From Podospora comata (taxonomy: Eukaryota; Ascomycota; Sordariomycetes; Sordariales; Podosporaceae), in NCBI GenBank assembly GCA_017354895.1, contig CP071495.1, positions 2,897,001 through 2,961,000 on the forward strand: a stretch of DNA of 64,000 nt, read 5' to 3'. Below the pieces are notes generated by a model that was given only the letters and a program-made list of their open reading frames with translations, had not been told where the DNA came from and made no database searches. Positions within the stretch are counted from its first letter, which is position 1; each line of letters begins with the position of its first letter. Shown piece by piece: positions 22,141-34,283 of the stretch. The position numbers and the translations under genes were made by a program.

Positions 22141-24932
22141 TTAATCGATCGCGATTATTTCTTCATGTCTTGGGACTCGCCGCACAAAGCGTGGCTGTTG
22201 ATTTTCAGCGCCAGGATACGCCATGGGAGCAGCCGTTCCATAGGGTTGATGCGGGCGGTCAGCTTCATATGTGGCGACTTGGCCGTAACTGTGTAGGGTA
22301 ATGTCAGTATTGGGACCAGGCAGTAGAATCGAGTTTGTACTAACCCTGGACGAGCTGGGTAATATTGATACCCAACAACACGTTCCTGGCGCTCCGATCG
22401 CTGCGGCAGACGGATGAAATCAGCTTGCTCATAGACTGGAACACGGCCGGCATGCTCTTGTAAGTAGCCTGGCCTTTCGACAGCCACAACTCGCTCGTAT
22501 CGCCGGGACGGATGATTGACAGGCACAGGGCGTGCGTCAAATTCGCCCGTGTCAACCGGAATTGGGCTCAGCTCATGCCGCCTTGGGAAGTTGTTGGAGA
22601 GGCGAACAATCTCTATAAAATCTCCTCGCAAACGGTCCATGGGCTGATTCCTATCCTCATCAAACCGACTATCATGCCTCACAGTATCCATAGGAACAGC
22701 TGGGCGAACATCGGCAGTCCCTCTGACGGTGTAAGAACGACCGGCGGGCTGTGAACGTATAGGCTCTGCCCAATGATGCGGCGTAGGCGCTGAGGGGCCT
22801 TCAGTGTAGATGGGACGGGCTTCCGACCTACGGACTAGCCCGCTGTCCTCGACATAAACGGGTCTTGCCTCTGACCTAAGGTGCGCCACGCCATCATGGC
22901 GTGGAACAATATCCTGGTATGTTGTTAAGCGGTGCAAACTCGAATCAGCAGGTCCACCGGGCATCCAGTTCTGTTCAGACCGCGGAGGTAGTCTGACGAA
23001 GCCTTCCTCACCGCCCGGTGTCCGGTATCCGCGCGCCTCAGTGGGCCTGCTGTAGGAGTCTTCAGCACGATGTGTCATGTATCCCATCGGAGTAGACTCA
23101 AACGCGGAGGGATGTTGCTTCGCAGTGAGTCGTGAGGGAGAGGCAGGCTCGATCGACTGTAAAACATGCTCCTTGGGTTCCTGGCTGTGATAGTGACTCG
23201 CCCGGTCACCCTGACGGTCAAGATAGGCATGAGACCCAACTATAGGTCCACGTTCATTCTCAACTGCAATCCTGTAAGGGCGTGGCGCCTCTGTAGCATG
23301 ACTACCGGTGGCAGTAGAGATACGCTGCGCTACATCCGTGTAGCCAGGCCGGCTCACAGCCTCTTGGAAACCGTTGTGGAGGTCGAGGGGAGTTTGAGAA
23401 TAATATACCCGCTCCTGTGGACTGCGAGCTGTAGAAAGATCAGATCCCAACCGAGTTGGGTATTCGAGGCGTAACGGGCCACGGCTGGCAGACCTACCAT
23501 TGGCCATTGGAGCTGCAGAAGTTACGGATTCTTCTGGTGCACGTCGTTGACGCTCCACAGCCTCATTCCAAGCCACGTCGCGGGCCGCTTGATAGCGACT
23601 GAACCCGCGCTGTGCCCACTTGGCAGCTTTGCGATCTTTCTGTTGAGTCTTCTTGATGGCGTTGCGGTCTGGGTGGGCCACGCGGGGACCATAGTCCCCG
23701 CGAGGCTGCTCAGCAACCTGTCGAACCGCAGGGTGGGCGGCAGTTTGGCTCTGTCGTAATTGCGCAGCTCGGATGGAGGGAGGCACCCAGTTCGCCTCCG
23801 CTTGGTCTTCATCGTCCGCCACCGATGTATCAGACGAATCATCCTCGTCGTCATCTTCATCATCATCCTCATCGTCGCTCTCAGAATCGGAGATCACGAT
23901 GACCTCGTACAGAATCTCATCGAGCTGGTCTCGTCCTGTCTCCTCATCTCCTCGCCACTTGACGAGGTAGTCGAGGCAGAGGGACTCGACGGCTTTTCTC
24001 GCATTGACCCAAGATGTCTCTTTGAGCAGCTTATCATACCGAGTATGGTTATGGCGGATATGGGCCAATACAGCGAGCTGAACTCGGCGTGACAAGGTTA
24101 TGTCGGCAGCAAGGCCAACCGGAATAGAGTCTTTGCCCTGTGCGACCCTCGACTGTCTAGGAGTGAGTTTGGGTTGTTGAGCCAGCAATGGTAATGTACC
24201 TACCTTGTTAAACGCATGATCCAGAATCATCTGGCGGTCGGTATGAGGAATGCGCGGAAACAGATCTCTTATAGCTGCGTCAGCTTGCTTGGTGATGTCT
24301 TCTTGTCTCTCCGGGATGGGTTCAGGAAGGCCCAGCTGAGCACTGGTACCAACCAGCTGATCATCCCCAAGAGTTTTGCGAGCTTCTTCCACAATTGACT
24401 CCCGGAAGTGGTGGCCCACACGGTTGAGGTGGAAGCTTAAGGCTGCCGAGAATACACCATTCATTGACTAGAGATTCGTCAGAACTGGAAACGTGGGAAG
24501 CTTGTGTTATTGACAAACCGTCACGATGAAGATCATAGCATCGCGCTCTCGAGACAGCTCCTTACAGAGAGTCGTCAGGGCGGGGTTCCCAATAGGAACA
24601 AATTCCATGCCCGGGGGAGGTTGTCGGTTTTGGGTGAACTGTTCTTGGTTAGTGTCCAGGACGATGCGAGACAGCGAGCGAGCGAGCGAGCCGCATGATC
24701 CAGTTACCTCGAATTCGAGCCTCTTCTTTTTGTTCTTGTTCTCGACGGCCTCGTACCATGTCTTGTACTTCTTGCTGAGCTGTGGCTTGTCAGGAATAGC
24801 AACCAAACCTGGGGGCAGAGGGGCCGCCCAATCCACAGGATTTCCTTTGCGATCTTTCTTATGCCTGCTCTTGGCATGAGTTCCGGTGGGAGCCGTCGCA
24901 ACAGCGCCCTTCTTCTTCTTGTCCCTGCCCAT
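22141..24932 (-). CDS. DUF2293 domain protein
   Basis: The exons are 24932-24708, 24638-24519, 24467-22345 and 22288-22141. Joined, they give 871 residues ending RHEEIIAID. The last intron is supported because splicing restores a continuous tail (PGYGQVATYEADRPHQPYG). The N-terminus is basic (MGRDKKKKG) and probably nuclear. The DUF2293 domain lies at about residues 176-286: RIPHTDRQMILDHAFNK, then SRRVQLAVLAHIRHNHTRYDKLL. Inside it, 24203-24153 (51 nt, GTAGGT donor, CTAGACAG acceptor) is in frame without a stop and interrupts the domain, so it is probably a further intron. Splicing would give 854 residues. After the domain come a strongly acidic run (SDDEDDDEDDDEDD) and 500 disordered residues. 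The function of this fungal family is not established. The first intron carries a short (GCGA)n repeat near the donor. Confidence 0.8.
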
Positions 24933-25891
24933 GATGACTAGTAGTATCTTATCAGGTTGGCATGGCACTCGCAATAGAACGTTCCTTGGGCGGTCGAAAT
25001 GCAGCCAGAAAATGCCGTCGAACCAGCCACAATAGAGGTGGAATAGGCTGGGTCAGGCACCAAAGCGACGCTTTTTCTCTACTCAAGAAAGGACAGCGGG
25101 GTCTTCACGCAGTGATGACCCAGCTGGTTGCTTGCAAAAGATTAAAAGACGTGCGCGCCGCGAAATGCCGGTGAAAGACAGAAAAGAAAAAAATACGACT
25201 TGGAAGCGAAAACACCTGCTGGAGAGCGCTGAGGAGATAGATACTGGCGATAGGAGCCAGGCAACAATATCCACAGCCACTGTTGGGTGCTCCGGGAAAA
25301 ACAGCAGTAGGTTCAGTGGGCGCGCCCTACAATGTCGCCAATGAACTCGCTAGAAATAATTCTCACAGAGGCCGGGCACGATCATGAAAACTCTGCGGCA
25401 GCAGTCGCGATGCACCGCTCTTGCTGAGACTGGAGACTGGAGACGGGAGACGGGAGACGGATGGAAGAGAAGGACCGGGAATGGGTGCGTCACCCCTCGA
25501 GAGAAATGCAGAAGCGACGGAACCCCTCTGGCGGGGTGTGGCTGGGTTGGGCCGCCACAGCCCGCAACGCCACACTAAGATCGGAGCAGCCACAACTCTC
25601 TTTGCACTTCACCACTTTGATGGTCGAAGCTGATTGGTCTGGTCCAGATCAAGCGCCCTCCTTATTACTCTGCATCTTGGTGTAATCCAAAGCCTGCGTC
25701 CTCAACTCTAGCCCGGATAAACTGCGTGGTGTTTCTTTGAGGACCGGTGAGGACGACAATAGGTGTTTGACCGTGGCGGTTTCTTGTCTGCATTTATAGG
25801 CGTCCGCAGTCTTGCATTTCCTAGGGCACTCCTCTCAACCTCTCTTTTTCTTGACAACCAAAGACAACAATCATCGACCACCATTCTCCCA
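24933..25891. other. Divergent promoter region (DUF2293 / DHX35)
   Basis: This 0.96 kb between two divergent starts must contain both promoters. Imperfect GGAGAC(T/G)GGAGAC repeats occur at 25429-25465. The DHX35 frame is open upstream to 25763, but only from a GTG codon, so 25763-25891 is treated as 5' UTR. Confidence 0.5.
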
Positions 25892-27919
25892 ATGGCCGAC
25901 TTTGATCTTGGAGCGTCTTTTATTCCCGCCTTGTACAAGCCGGCAGCCCTGTTGCCTATTGCCAAGCATCGAGAAGCCCTCTTGTACCTGATTGAAACCT
26001 CCCCTGTCACTATCGTCGTGGGTCAAACCGGCTCAGGCAAAAGTACTCAGATCCCCCAATTTCTCGAGCAGGCAGGATGGTGTGCTGATGGCAAGATTAT
26101 CGGAGTGACACAGCCTCGGCGTGTTGCAGCAACCACCGTTGCCATGAGAGTTGCAGAAGAGGTTGGTTGTGAGGTGGGCAAGGAAGTTGGTTTCTCCATT
26201 CGCTTTGAGGACCTCACCTCGGCGGCTACCCGGATCAAGTTCATGACTGATGGCCTTCTTATTAGGGAGGCACTGGTAGACCCTCTCTTGTCTCGATACT
26301 CGGTCGTCATGGTCGATGAGGCCCATGAGCGATCCATCAGTTCTGATATCCTCCTCGGGTTACTCAAAAAAGTTCGCAGGAAGAGACCTGAGCTCAGGAT
26401 TATCATCAGCAGCGCCACGCTTCAAGCCGAAGACTTTCGAGACTTCTTTTCGGAGTCCAACGAAGAAGCACCAAAAGACGACAAAGATGCCGCAAAGGTT
26501 GCCTCCATCATCAGCCTCGAGGGCAGAACCTACCCCATCGACATCTTGTACCTGGAGCAACCAGCCGAGGATTACCTCGAGAAGGCTGTTTCAACCGTCT
26601 TTGACATTCACGCTAACGAGCCAAAAGGCGACATTCTCGTGTTCCTGACGGGAAGAGACGAGATCGAAAAAGCTGTCCAGGCTGTTGCAGAGCGGTCAGC
26701 TCAGCTCCCTCCAGGATCCGATTCCCTCCTGCCCCTACCAATGTATGCCGGTCTATCGACAGAGCAGCAAAAGTACATTTTCGAGGAGACCCCAGAGAAC
26801 TTCAGGAAGGTTATCCTCTCTACCAACATTTCCGAGGCATCTGTGACGATTGACGGAATCGTCTACGTAGTCGATTCTGGGTTCGTCAAGCTGCGCGCCT
26901 ACAACCCTCAAACTGGCATCGAGAGTCTGACAGCCACGCCAGTCTCGAAGGCATCCGCCGCTCAAAGGTCAGGGCGTGCAGGCCGAACCAAACCTGGAAA
27001 ATGCTACAGACTCTACACCGAGGAAGCTTACCAAGCTTTGCCTGACGCCAACGTGCCCGAAATTCAACGCTCGAACCTGGCTCCTTTCGTCCTCCAGCTC
27101 AAAGCGCTGGGGATAGACAATGTCCTTCGGTTTGACTTCATCACACCGCCCCCAGCAGAACTGATGGTCAGGGCACTTGAACTGCTCTACTCGCTTGGGG
27201 CGCTGGATGAATACTCCAAACTGACAAAACCCTTGGGCCTGAGGATGGCAGAGTTGGCAGTGGAACCCATGATGAGCAAGACCCTCCTCTCGGCACCCTC
27301 TTTTGGCTGCTTGAGCGAGATATTGACGATTGCCGCCATGACAAGCGTTGGTGGGACGATATGGATCCAGCATGATGGCGAGAAGAAGAAGACGGAGAGC
27401 GCGAAGCGGAAGTTCTCAACCGAGGAAGGAGACCATCTAACCCTCCTGAATGTATACCAGGCCTTTGTGACCAAGGGCCACAAGGAGGCACGTTTCTGCC
27501 ACGAAAACATGTTGAATTTCAAGGCAATGTCGCGAGCAGTTAGCATTCGAGCCCAGCTCAAACGTTCTCTAGAGCGATTTGGAGTCGTAGTCGATGAATC
27601 GCTTGCGAGCGGTTCCACAACCTCGACCGCTGCTGGCTCGGCCTCCATCAACAAAGCAGAACAGATTCGACGCTGCTTGACCTCGGGCTACTTCGCCCAC
27701 GCAGCGAGAATGCAGCCAGATGGATCTTTCAAAAACGTGTCTGGGACAACGGTCCTTCATGCTCACCCGAGCTCGATCATGTTCAACCGCAAGGCTGACT
27801 GGGTCATCTTTCACGAGGTGATGGAAACCGGCGACAAGACTTATATCAGAGATATCACCAAGGTCGAGAAGAACTGGCTGCTGGAGTACGCTCCCGAGTT
27901 TTACAAGACGTCGACTTGA
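25892..27919 (+). CDS. DHX35: DEAH-box RNA helicase, DHX35-like
   Basis: This intronless gene encodes 675 residues of a DEAH/RHA superfamily-2 helicase. The motifs in order are: motif I GQTGSGKST (44-52), motif Ia TQPRRVAA, motif II DEAH (142-145), motif III SAT (174-176), motif IV LVFLTGRDEIE, motif V STNISEASVTI and motif VI QRSGRAGR, followed by the ratchet/winged-helix region and a C-terminal OB fold. It lacks the long N-terminal extensions of Prp2, Prp16 and Prp22, and the sequence around LPIAKHREALLYLIE and AGWCADGKIIGVTQPRR is closest to DHX35. DHX35 is an ATP-dependent RNA helicase found with the catalytically active (C) spliceosome in humans and absent from budding yeast. Spliceosomal work is inferred here, which fits the intron-rich genes around it. 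The start is the first ATG in frame. All ATPase motifs look intact. Confidence 0.88.
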   Translation: MADFDLGASFIPALYKPAALLPIAKHREALLYLIETSPVTIVVGQTGSGKSTQIPQFLEQAGWCADGKIIGVTQPRRVAATTVAMRVAEEVGCEVGKEVGFSIRFEDLTSAATRIKFMTDGLLIREALVDPLLSRYSVVMVDEAHERSISSDILLGLLKKVRRKRPELRIIISSATLQAEDFRDFFSESNEEAPKDDKDAAKVASIISLEGRTYPIDILYLEQPAEDYLEKAVSTVFDIHANEPKGDILVFLTGRDEIEKAVQAVAERSAQLPPGSDSLLPLPMYAGLSTEQQKYIFEETPENFRKVILSTNISEASVTIDGIVYVVDSGFVKLRAYNPQTGIESLTATPVSKASAAQRSGRAGRTKPGKCYRLYTEEAYQALPDANVPEIQRSNLAPFVLQLKALGIDNVLRFDFITPPPAELMVRALELLYSLGALDEYSKLTKPLGLRMAELAVEPMMSKTLLSAPSFGCLSEILTIAAMTSVGGTIWIQHDGEKKKTESAKRKFSTEEGDHLTLLNVYQAFVTKGHKEARFCHENMLNFKAMSRAVSIRAQLKRSLERFGVVVDESLASGSTTSTAAGSASINKAEQIRRCLTSGYFAHAARMQPDGSFKNVSGTTVLHAHPSSIMFNRKADWVIFHEVMETGDKTYIRDITKVEKNWLLEYAPEFYKTST

Positions 27920-30114
27920 TAAGACAGATTGTGGCTTGGGAACGCGAGAACCGAGCGGCGGCATAGGGAAATCGGACCGAGAGGGCCTGAGACATAACAA
28001 ATCGGAGGTTTGCTCCCGACATATGCAGCGCTCGAGCGGGACGAGCGCCTGCGGTTTATCGGTTTATCCTTCCGGCGCAAGGAAGGGAGGTGAGTGAGAG
28101 GCCTACAAATAATGATCTCACTGGATGGAGAGGTGGGCGTCCAAGTCTGTGGCGCCCGTTAAAGGGAGCCAATGCAAGTCATCAGAGCTTCAGCTGAGAC
28201 AGAACCTCGTGTTTCTTTTTTTCTTTCTTTTTTTTACAGTCTCTCTGGAGGTTACACAATTTGGCGGAGGACGATGAAGATTGAGAATGGGTAGCACCAC
28301 TTGGCAATGGAGATTTAGTTGTGTTCAAGACCACATCCCCTGCTGAGCGGAAGATTGTAGATTTCCTAGAGCCCCTCAAGGCTGAAAAAGAAGGCAATTA
28401 GAAGCCAATATCGAACACTCTCTATTCATAGAATACCTCTAAAAAGACCGGACGAACCACGACCAACCAAAACTGTAGATTGTTTTCGCCCGCAATTACA
28501 TCACGCACATCTCAGGTACCGTGGGCCAGGCCACCAGGCGGCAGAGCTCGGATATGCAGATCATGAATACAACTGCATGCGGCGCATAAAGCTTCTTTTG
28601 TGCTGGTTGTTTTATGTTTTGGTTTTCTTGATTACCCTTTCGTCCCTCTCCGGGTCATGACTCGAGCGCGTTCATCTGGCCGTATTCGGTCAGGCGTGTC
28701 TCAGGAAGACGGACACATTTACGATAAGCTTCTTCTGGTTCTGCATATGCAGCTAGTCAACGGCCAGCAACTGATGAGAACCAAGGCCACGATGAAGCAG
28801 GCGAAAAAAAGAATTCTTCCTGCCGAAGCCATCCTCATGCAGGTTGACCGTTCGACCCCCACTACCGCACCTTACCGGCCGGTATCACGGTGCTAGCGTT
28901 TACGGAGGTGACCACCGGGGAGAGCCGTTCCCCTGAATTCAGGATCGCTGACACTGGCGTGACGGGCTTTCATCTCGGCAAAGTACCGTTCCACAGTGGT
29001 TTTTCAGCCCCGGTACCTGTCCGATTCCAGGCGGTGACAGACGGTCGTTGAGTGGGGAGTCTGGCGAAATTAGCGCCATCTGGGTGGGTGCTCCGTTCCT
29101 GCATTAGCACGGGCCTGCAACGCTGCCATTGGTCTAGAAGGCCCAGCGGTCCACTTGACATCCCTGTTGGAATTTCACCGTCGTGAACCCAGGCGCCGTC
29201 CCCCCTTTTGATTAAGACGAAATTAGCAATTTCTATTCGCCCGCCGCTCTCGCGAGTGCCCCACGACAGCGACAGTCCCCAGGAAACCCCCTTCACGGAG
29301 ATTTGGGGACCAAGCAGGCAAGCTGAGCTGGCAGACCAGAGGCCTGTTCGTACCGTTGCTTCGTCTCTTCAGGGCCCGACCTTGGCGGCGAGAAGCTCAA
29401 CCCCCTTCTGCTCTCCGTCCACGTTCGCTCCCAGTCGTAAATTCTAATCCTAATCACCTCATTCTTGGGAAACTTCTCCCTTTCCGCTCTTTTGCACCAC
29501 CTCACCCGCCCGGACAGAACCTCCTGCTCTGCTCCTCCTTCCCCCCACGGCCAGACGGTCATCACGCTCCTTTTACTTTTTCAAACCGTCTTGCCTCTAG
29601 CAGGCGCGCCATTCTTTTCCCGCCTTGCCTTTTGACTCCCCCCGCCGACGACGATACCTTCCTTACTCGCCGCCGACACCGCTCTTTTATTCAAATTGTT
29701 TTGCGCCCTCACGAATTCTTGACGAGCTTCGGATAGATTTTTAGAGCCCTTTGCGCCTGTTTGACTGCCTGTTGATACCTTGCGCCAAAAGTGAACCCTT
29801 GCCCTGTCGCGCGACTTTTTCCAGACAACACATCCCACGTCGACGTCGACCAGAAACTGGATAACGGCTTTTTTCGGTAAAATTAGAAAGGGAGGAAATA
29901 TTCACGACCAATTTCTTGTCATCTCGATCCCGACACGAATGTTATGACAACATCTTTCTGCGCAAGCTAGCATTGACGTCTTTCACCACCTCACGCCATT
30001 TCTAACGCAGATACCATCTTCTGTTGCCCTATCAACCAGCCCTTTTCACTGCGCTATCCGACCATTCTGGATTTGGAAATTGTCTAGGAAGGGAGGAATA
30101 CTTGGGTTGTCAAG
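27920..30114. other. Intergenic, upstream region of SKG6-like gene
   Basis: This 2.2 kb gap lies between two genes on the same strand. From about 29340 to 30060 the plus strand is very pyrimidine-rich with CCGCC and TCTTT runs, which fits a long promoter or 5' UTR for the next gene. A 98-codon frame at 28600-28896 and others have no recognisable domain. A poly-T stretch lies near 28215-28237. Confidence 0.5.
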
Positions 30115-32577
30115 ATGGAGGGAGGATTTTTAGATGGACAGCTTTATCCCATGGGGCCTAGGGTCCCGGGACTGGAGAAGCGCGGCCTCGCCGTGGAGAT
30201 GCCGACGCCAATTTCTGGAATCAAGTTCCCTCGCGCCGTTTTGGCTGCGAGAGCCGAGGAGACCGACTGCCCGGATCCGCGACTTTGCCAGAAGCCGGTT
30301 GGCTCGTCTTCCATGACCTTGCCAATTGTTCTTGGAGTATGGTGAGTAGGATGCTAGGTATGCGCGCTAGAGTGTTGTGCTAACACTCTCTAGCATTCCC
30401 TTGGTTGGAGCGATTGGTGTTTTGATTTACCTTCACCGGAGGACGGTCAAAAAGAACAGGGAGGAGGATATGCATGATCCCCACAAGTCCCTGGATTTTG
30501 GGTTGGGCGCCGATTTTGCGAAGAAGCACGGCGCCGGTGTGGCCAACAGTGCCGACCCGTCGCGCTTCAACCGTCAAAAGCGCCAGCAAATGTCAATGGA
30601 CATGAACCTTTCCAGCCCCTATCTTCTCCCGGATGTTGGCCAGTCTCGGGATTCCCTCCACTCTCTGGCCCGCACTCTCAAGGCAAACGATGACCCGTAC
30701 AGCCGTAGCGATGCTGGTTCGATAAGATCGTTCGCGCACAAGAACGGAGACGCCGCCTCGGTGTACACTCGCGCTGCTAGCCGCTCTGCCAGTCGCCAGG
30801 ATGGCCCGCTTTCCCCCCCTCAGACAAGGAGTCCTCCACGCCTCGGCAGCATGCCGCCCAACTCGCCCCTTTTCCCCCCATCGCCGAGCCATATGCGCCC
30901 ACCACAGTCACCCCTTCCTCAGCCACCCAACAAGCCGGCCAACTCGCAGGGGTGGGAAGAGCAAGACATTGGTGTTGCAACGGATGCGCCCATTCTTCAG
31001 CAACCGCCCGCTGCCGCTCAAAGGGATGCTCGGAAATCTCCTCTCTCTCCTACTCTCAAGACCAGCGACTCTAGCCTTGATCTCGCTCCTCCAGTTAATC
31101 CCTTCGAGAAGCCCGAGGCTCAAGAAATTGACACTCCCACCGAGCCCACTCATGTTGGTCTGGGACTCATGCACGGCGAGCCCGCTCAGGCCTCAGTCAG
31201 GACCTCCACTTCGACGGTCAACAGCGAACTCGAGAGCAAAGCGCAACGCGGGCAGCCCGCCCAAGCGCCTGCTGTGATCGAGCCTGAACGCGCCGAGTTC
31301 CACGACTTTGACTTCACCGATATGCCCAGGATGCCCCGGTCACCCTCGCCCGAGGGCCACAAGGAGAACCAACTTGATGCGGACGAGCCCAGAGGCCGTA
31401 ATATGCAGAGGACGTCACATCTGTATGACCAGCAGGAGGGGGCTGCGAATGGCTTGGGCGTCCCGATGGGCGACAACCGTCGTCTTTCTGTTGGTTTCCG
31501 TCCTCTGCCGCCAGACGAGATCACGGAATCCGAGGACCCAGAGTACAGAGCCAACCGCATCAGATCTTTCTACAAGGAGTACTTTGAGGATTCCGCTGCT
31601 GACAGACCACCGATGCCACCCATGCCCCAGAACATCCCAGCCCAGCACCAGCAAAAGCGCCCTGGACCGCCCGGGCCACAGAACGGAGGGTACTACGATG
31701 ACTACGCCGCGGATGCTCCTTACTTTGATCCTGCCTCGAACTCTTTCATCATGCCGTATGCCCAGCCTGTTTCTCGCCGTGCCATGACACCGCCCCCATC
31801 CGGACAGAGATTCCCCGGTCCCAGAGGTCCTGGTGGTCCAAGAGGTCCCGGTCCGAGAGGACCGCCCGGCCCGCCCGGCCTCCGCGGTCCTCCCAGACCT
31901 GGGTCTTCCGTTTCCAACCAGATTGGCGGTCCCTCCCGCCCGGGATCCAGCATGTCGAACGCCTACGGCCGTCCCCGCGCCGGTTCCACCATGTCCGGTG
32001 GCCGTTTCGGTGGTAACGGTGGCAACAGAACGCCCGTTCCTCCCCCGATGGATCTCACCACCCTCCCAACCCCCTCCATGATGAAGGACGACTCGTTTGC
32101 CATCCTGAACGCGGCCGACTTCGCTCCTCCCGAGAACTTTGCCTCGCGTGCCCGTGGCAGATCCCAGAGCCCAGCTGGCGAGCGCCGGCCGTATGAGAAG
32201 AAGGTCCCAGTGCACTCGCCCTTGGTGAACGCCTTTGATGAGCTCCCCGTTCTCCCCAGCCCGTAAGTTTGATGATCCCTACTTGCATTTTCCCCCAAAA
32301 AACAATCACTAACAGCTCGTCCAGTCACACCCTCCGCAAATCCAGCACCTTTACCGGTCTCGACTTTGCGCCCCCCCGCAAGTTTGTCAACGACAACGAC
32401 GCCCGCAGCGACGCCGGCTCCATCCGCAGCAACCGCAGCGGCTTGTCGAATGTGCACGCCCAAGCCATCAAGAACGGCGCGGGCCGCATCAGCAAGCTGC
32501 CCGGCGACCAGATCTTCACCCCAGACGCCCTGGCTCAGACCTTGAAGCCATCATGGGGTCTGCGTGACAAGGTGTAA
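30115..32577 (+). CDS. SKG6/AXL2-like transmembrane protein with collagen-like segment
   Basis: Exons 30115-30341, 30394-32262 and 32325-32577 give 782 residues. The transmembrane helix is split by the first intron: MTLPIVLGV then CIPLVGAIGVLIYLHRR (about 66-92). It matches the SKG6/AXL2 alpha-helix transmembrane module, including the signature KKNREEDMHDPHKSLDFGLG directly after it. The short N-terminal part has two Cys (DCPDPRLC) and no clear signal peptide. The rest is a disordered cytoplasmic tail rich in Pro/Ser, with a Gly-Pro-Arg/Gly-Pro-Pro run (about residues 540-575) resembling collagen repeats and SRPGSSMSN-like repeats after it. Related yeast proteins act in polarised growth and wall integrity, so a cell-periphery adaptor role is inferred. 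The last intron can end at TCCAG (chosen) or at AACAG nine bases earlier. Both keep the frame; the latter lies only 3 nt past the CTAAC branch site. Confidence 0.78.
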
Positions 32578-33191
32578 GAAAAAAAGGAGATATGATGATT
32601 TTGGGTTCATGTTTTTCGCATTCTTGCTCTCCAACAAAGGCTGGGACTGCTCCTCATTTGATATGCAAACATTTTCTCCGTTTCAGCAGGTTACTCACCT
32701 ACGGTTTGTTCCTGTTTCTGGCATATTATCACTGGTGTCACGTCGTTTTTCTCTCTCTCATCCAAAGCATCAATGCGAGTTTATTAGGGTTGGTTTTTGA
32801 ACTGGTGTAAAAAGGGGCGTGTTTTTGCTTGCTTGAAACTTTTATTTTGCTGTTGGCTATATCTGTTTGTAGTAGAGAGGGAAAGGGAAATCAAGTTCTG
32901 TTTTAGACCAAGGTGGAGGTTTACTTTTTGGAGATGGGAGGAAAAGATGGGAAAGAGACTATACTATTGTATGTCTAAATTTTGTTCAAAAAAGCCTTAC
33001 ATATATATAAATTTACCAACAACAACGTATATATTCACACACCTTGTTTTGGATTGAGCATAGCCTTATCGTATACTTGTAATTACTCCTCGTCTCTCAA
33101 ACAATTACTATTCATACTTTCATACCAACCCAAACTCATCAACACCCCACCCCCTATCATACACTTTTCCCATTCCCCCCTCCCCCCCCTC
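32578..33191. other. Convergent intergenic region
   Basis: This 0.6 kb gap contains the 3' flanks of the SKG6-like gene and GET2. It is T-rich on the left and C/A-rich on the right. I see no gene. Confidence 0.5.
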
Positions 33192-34283
33192 TTAACCCCT
33201 CAACCAACTCCCCACTCCCAAAACAAAAACAACCAAAAGTACGTCCCCCCTCACCCTACCCACAACCTTGGCATACCTAACCCCCATCTCGACCCGTCCC
33301 TTCCACGGCGGCGGCAGGAAATTCATCAACCCGCCCAAGATCCCAGAGCTCTGCTCCCCCCTAATCCCAGCCTGACTCTCTAAAATAAACCTCGTCGTAA
33401 ACAGCAAAATCTCCGCAGTGGCAAACCCCCAGACAAAGTTCCTCTTGGCCTGGCTCTCCGCTTCTGACTGGAACATTGCCGCGCCTGAATCCGCCAAGAC
33501 CGACTTGTCACGGTCGAGCTTTGAGCCAGTGAAGGGTGTGCTGAGCAGCAGGTACAGCCCCAGCGAAAGGGCGATAAGCGTATGCAAGATTTTGAAGAGA
33601 CCTGGGATTTTGGAGGGCGGCTGTTGTTGCTGGGGTGGCTGTTCCATACTAGGCATACCAGGAAACCCACCGCCCATGCCAGCAAGACCAGCCAACGGGT
33701 TTTGCGGAGGAGCGCCACCACCACCGGGGGCAGCGCCACCGCCTCCAAGCATCTGCATCATCATCGCCATCATCGGGTCCTCCTCCATTTTCTTCCCCCC
33801 TCCCATCCCCATTCCCATGGGGGGTGGTGTGACGCCCGGTCCGTCAAGTCCAAGCATCATCTGCCTTAGCGCCTGCTCGTCGATGTCCGACTCAACGGGG
33901 GGGATCCGGTTCGTACTCGCCGGTCGATAGAAGTGTTCCGAGGTGGAGATGTCGACTTCTTCTGGGTCGGCATCGTGGACGGAGGCAGTAACAGAAGCGG
34001 CAGCAGGGATGGCGGATGCTGTAGTGGCATCACTGATGGTGGAGGGAGGTGCGGTTGTGCTCGGAGGGTCCACTACACTTGTTAGCTACCACCACATCAT
34101 CAACATCAGAAAATAAAATGAACGCAACATACCCCTCTGCACACCACCCCCCAAACCGGTAATCTTATTCAACCTCGACTCGGCCCCTGCCCTGATCTTC
34201 GCCTCGCGCTTCGCCTTCCTCAGCGCCGCCTGGTGGGCTGCGCGCGCCGAGGCGGCTTCTTCTTCGGGGGTGAGTTGCGTCAT
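33192..34283 (-). CDS. GET2: GET complex subunit GET2
   Basis: Exons 34283-34133 and 34072-33192 give 343 residues. The N-terminus contains the Get3-binding element: a basic helix (RKAKREAKIRAGAESR) followed by LNKITG, as in yeast Get2 and animal CAML. A 150-residue disordered linker with Gly-, Met- and Gln-rich runs leads to three predicted membrane helices: about 207-228 (FKILHTLIALSLGLYLLL), 263-281 (NFVWGFATAEILLFTTRFI) and 326-341 (DVLLVVFVLGVGSW). Together with Get1, this ER-membrane protein receives tail-anchored proteins from the Get3 ATPase and inserts them. In yeast the complex also retrieves HDEL proteins from the Golgi. The family is poorly conserved overall, but the order of basic motif, linker and three helices, and the length, fit well. 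It is convergent with the SKG6-like gene. Confidence 0.85.

Noticed and set aside
25763-25891. N-terminal extension of DHX35 resembling a targeting sequence
   Set aside because: The extended frame begins with GTG, and no in-frame ATG lies upstream of 25892.
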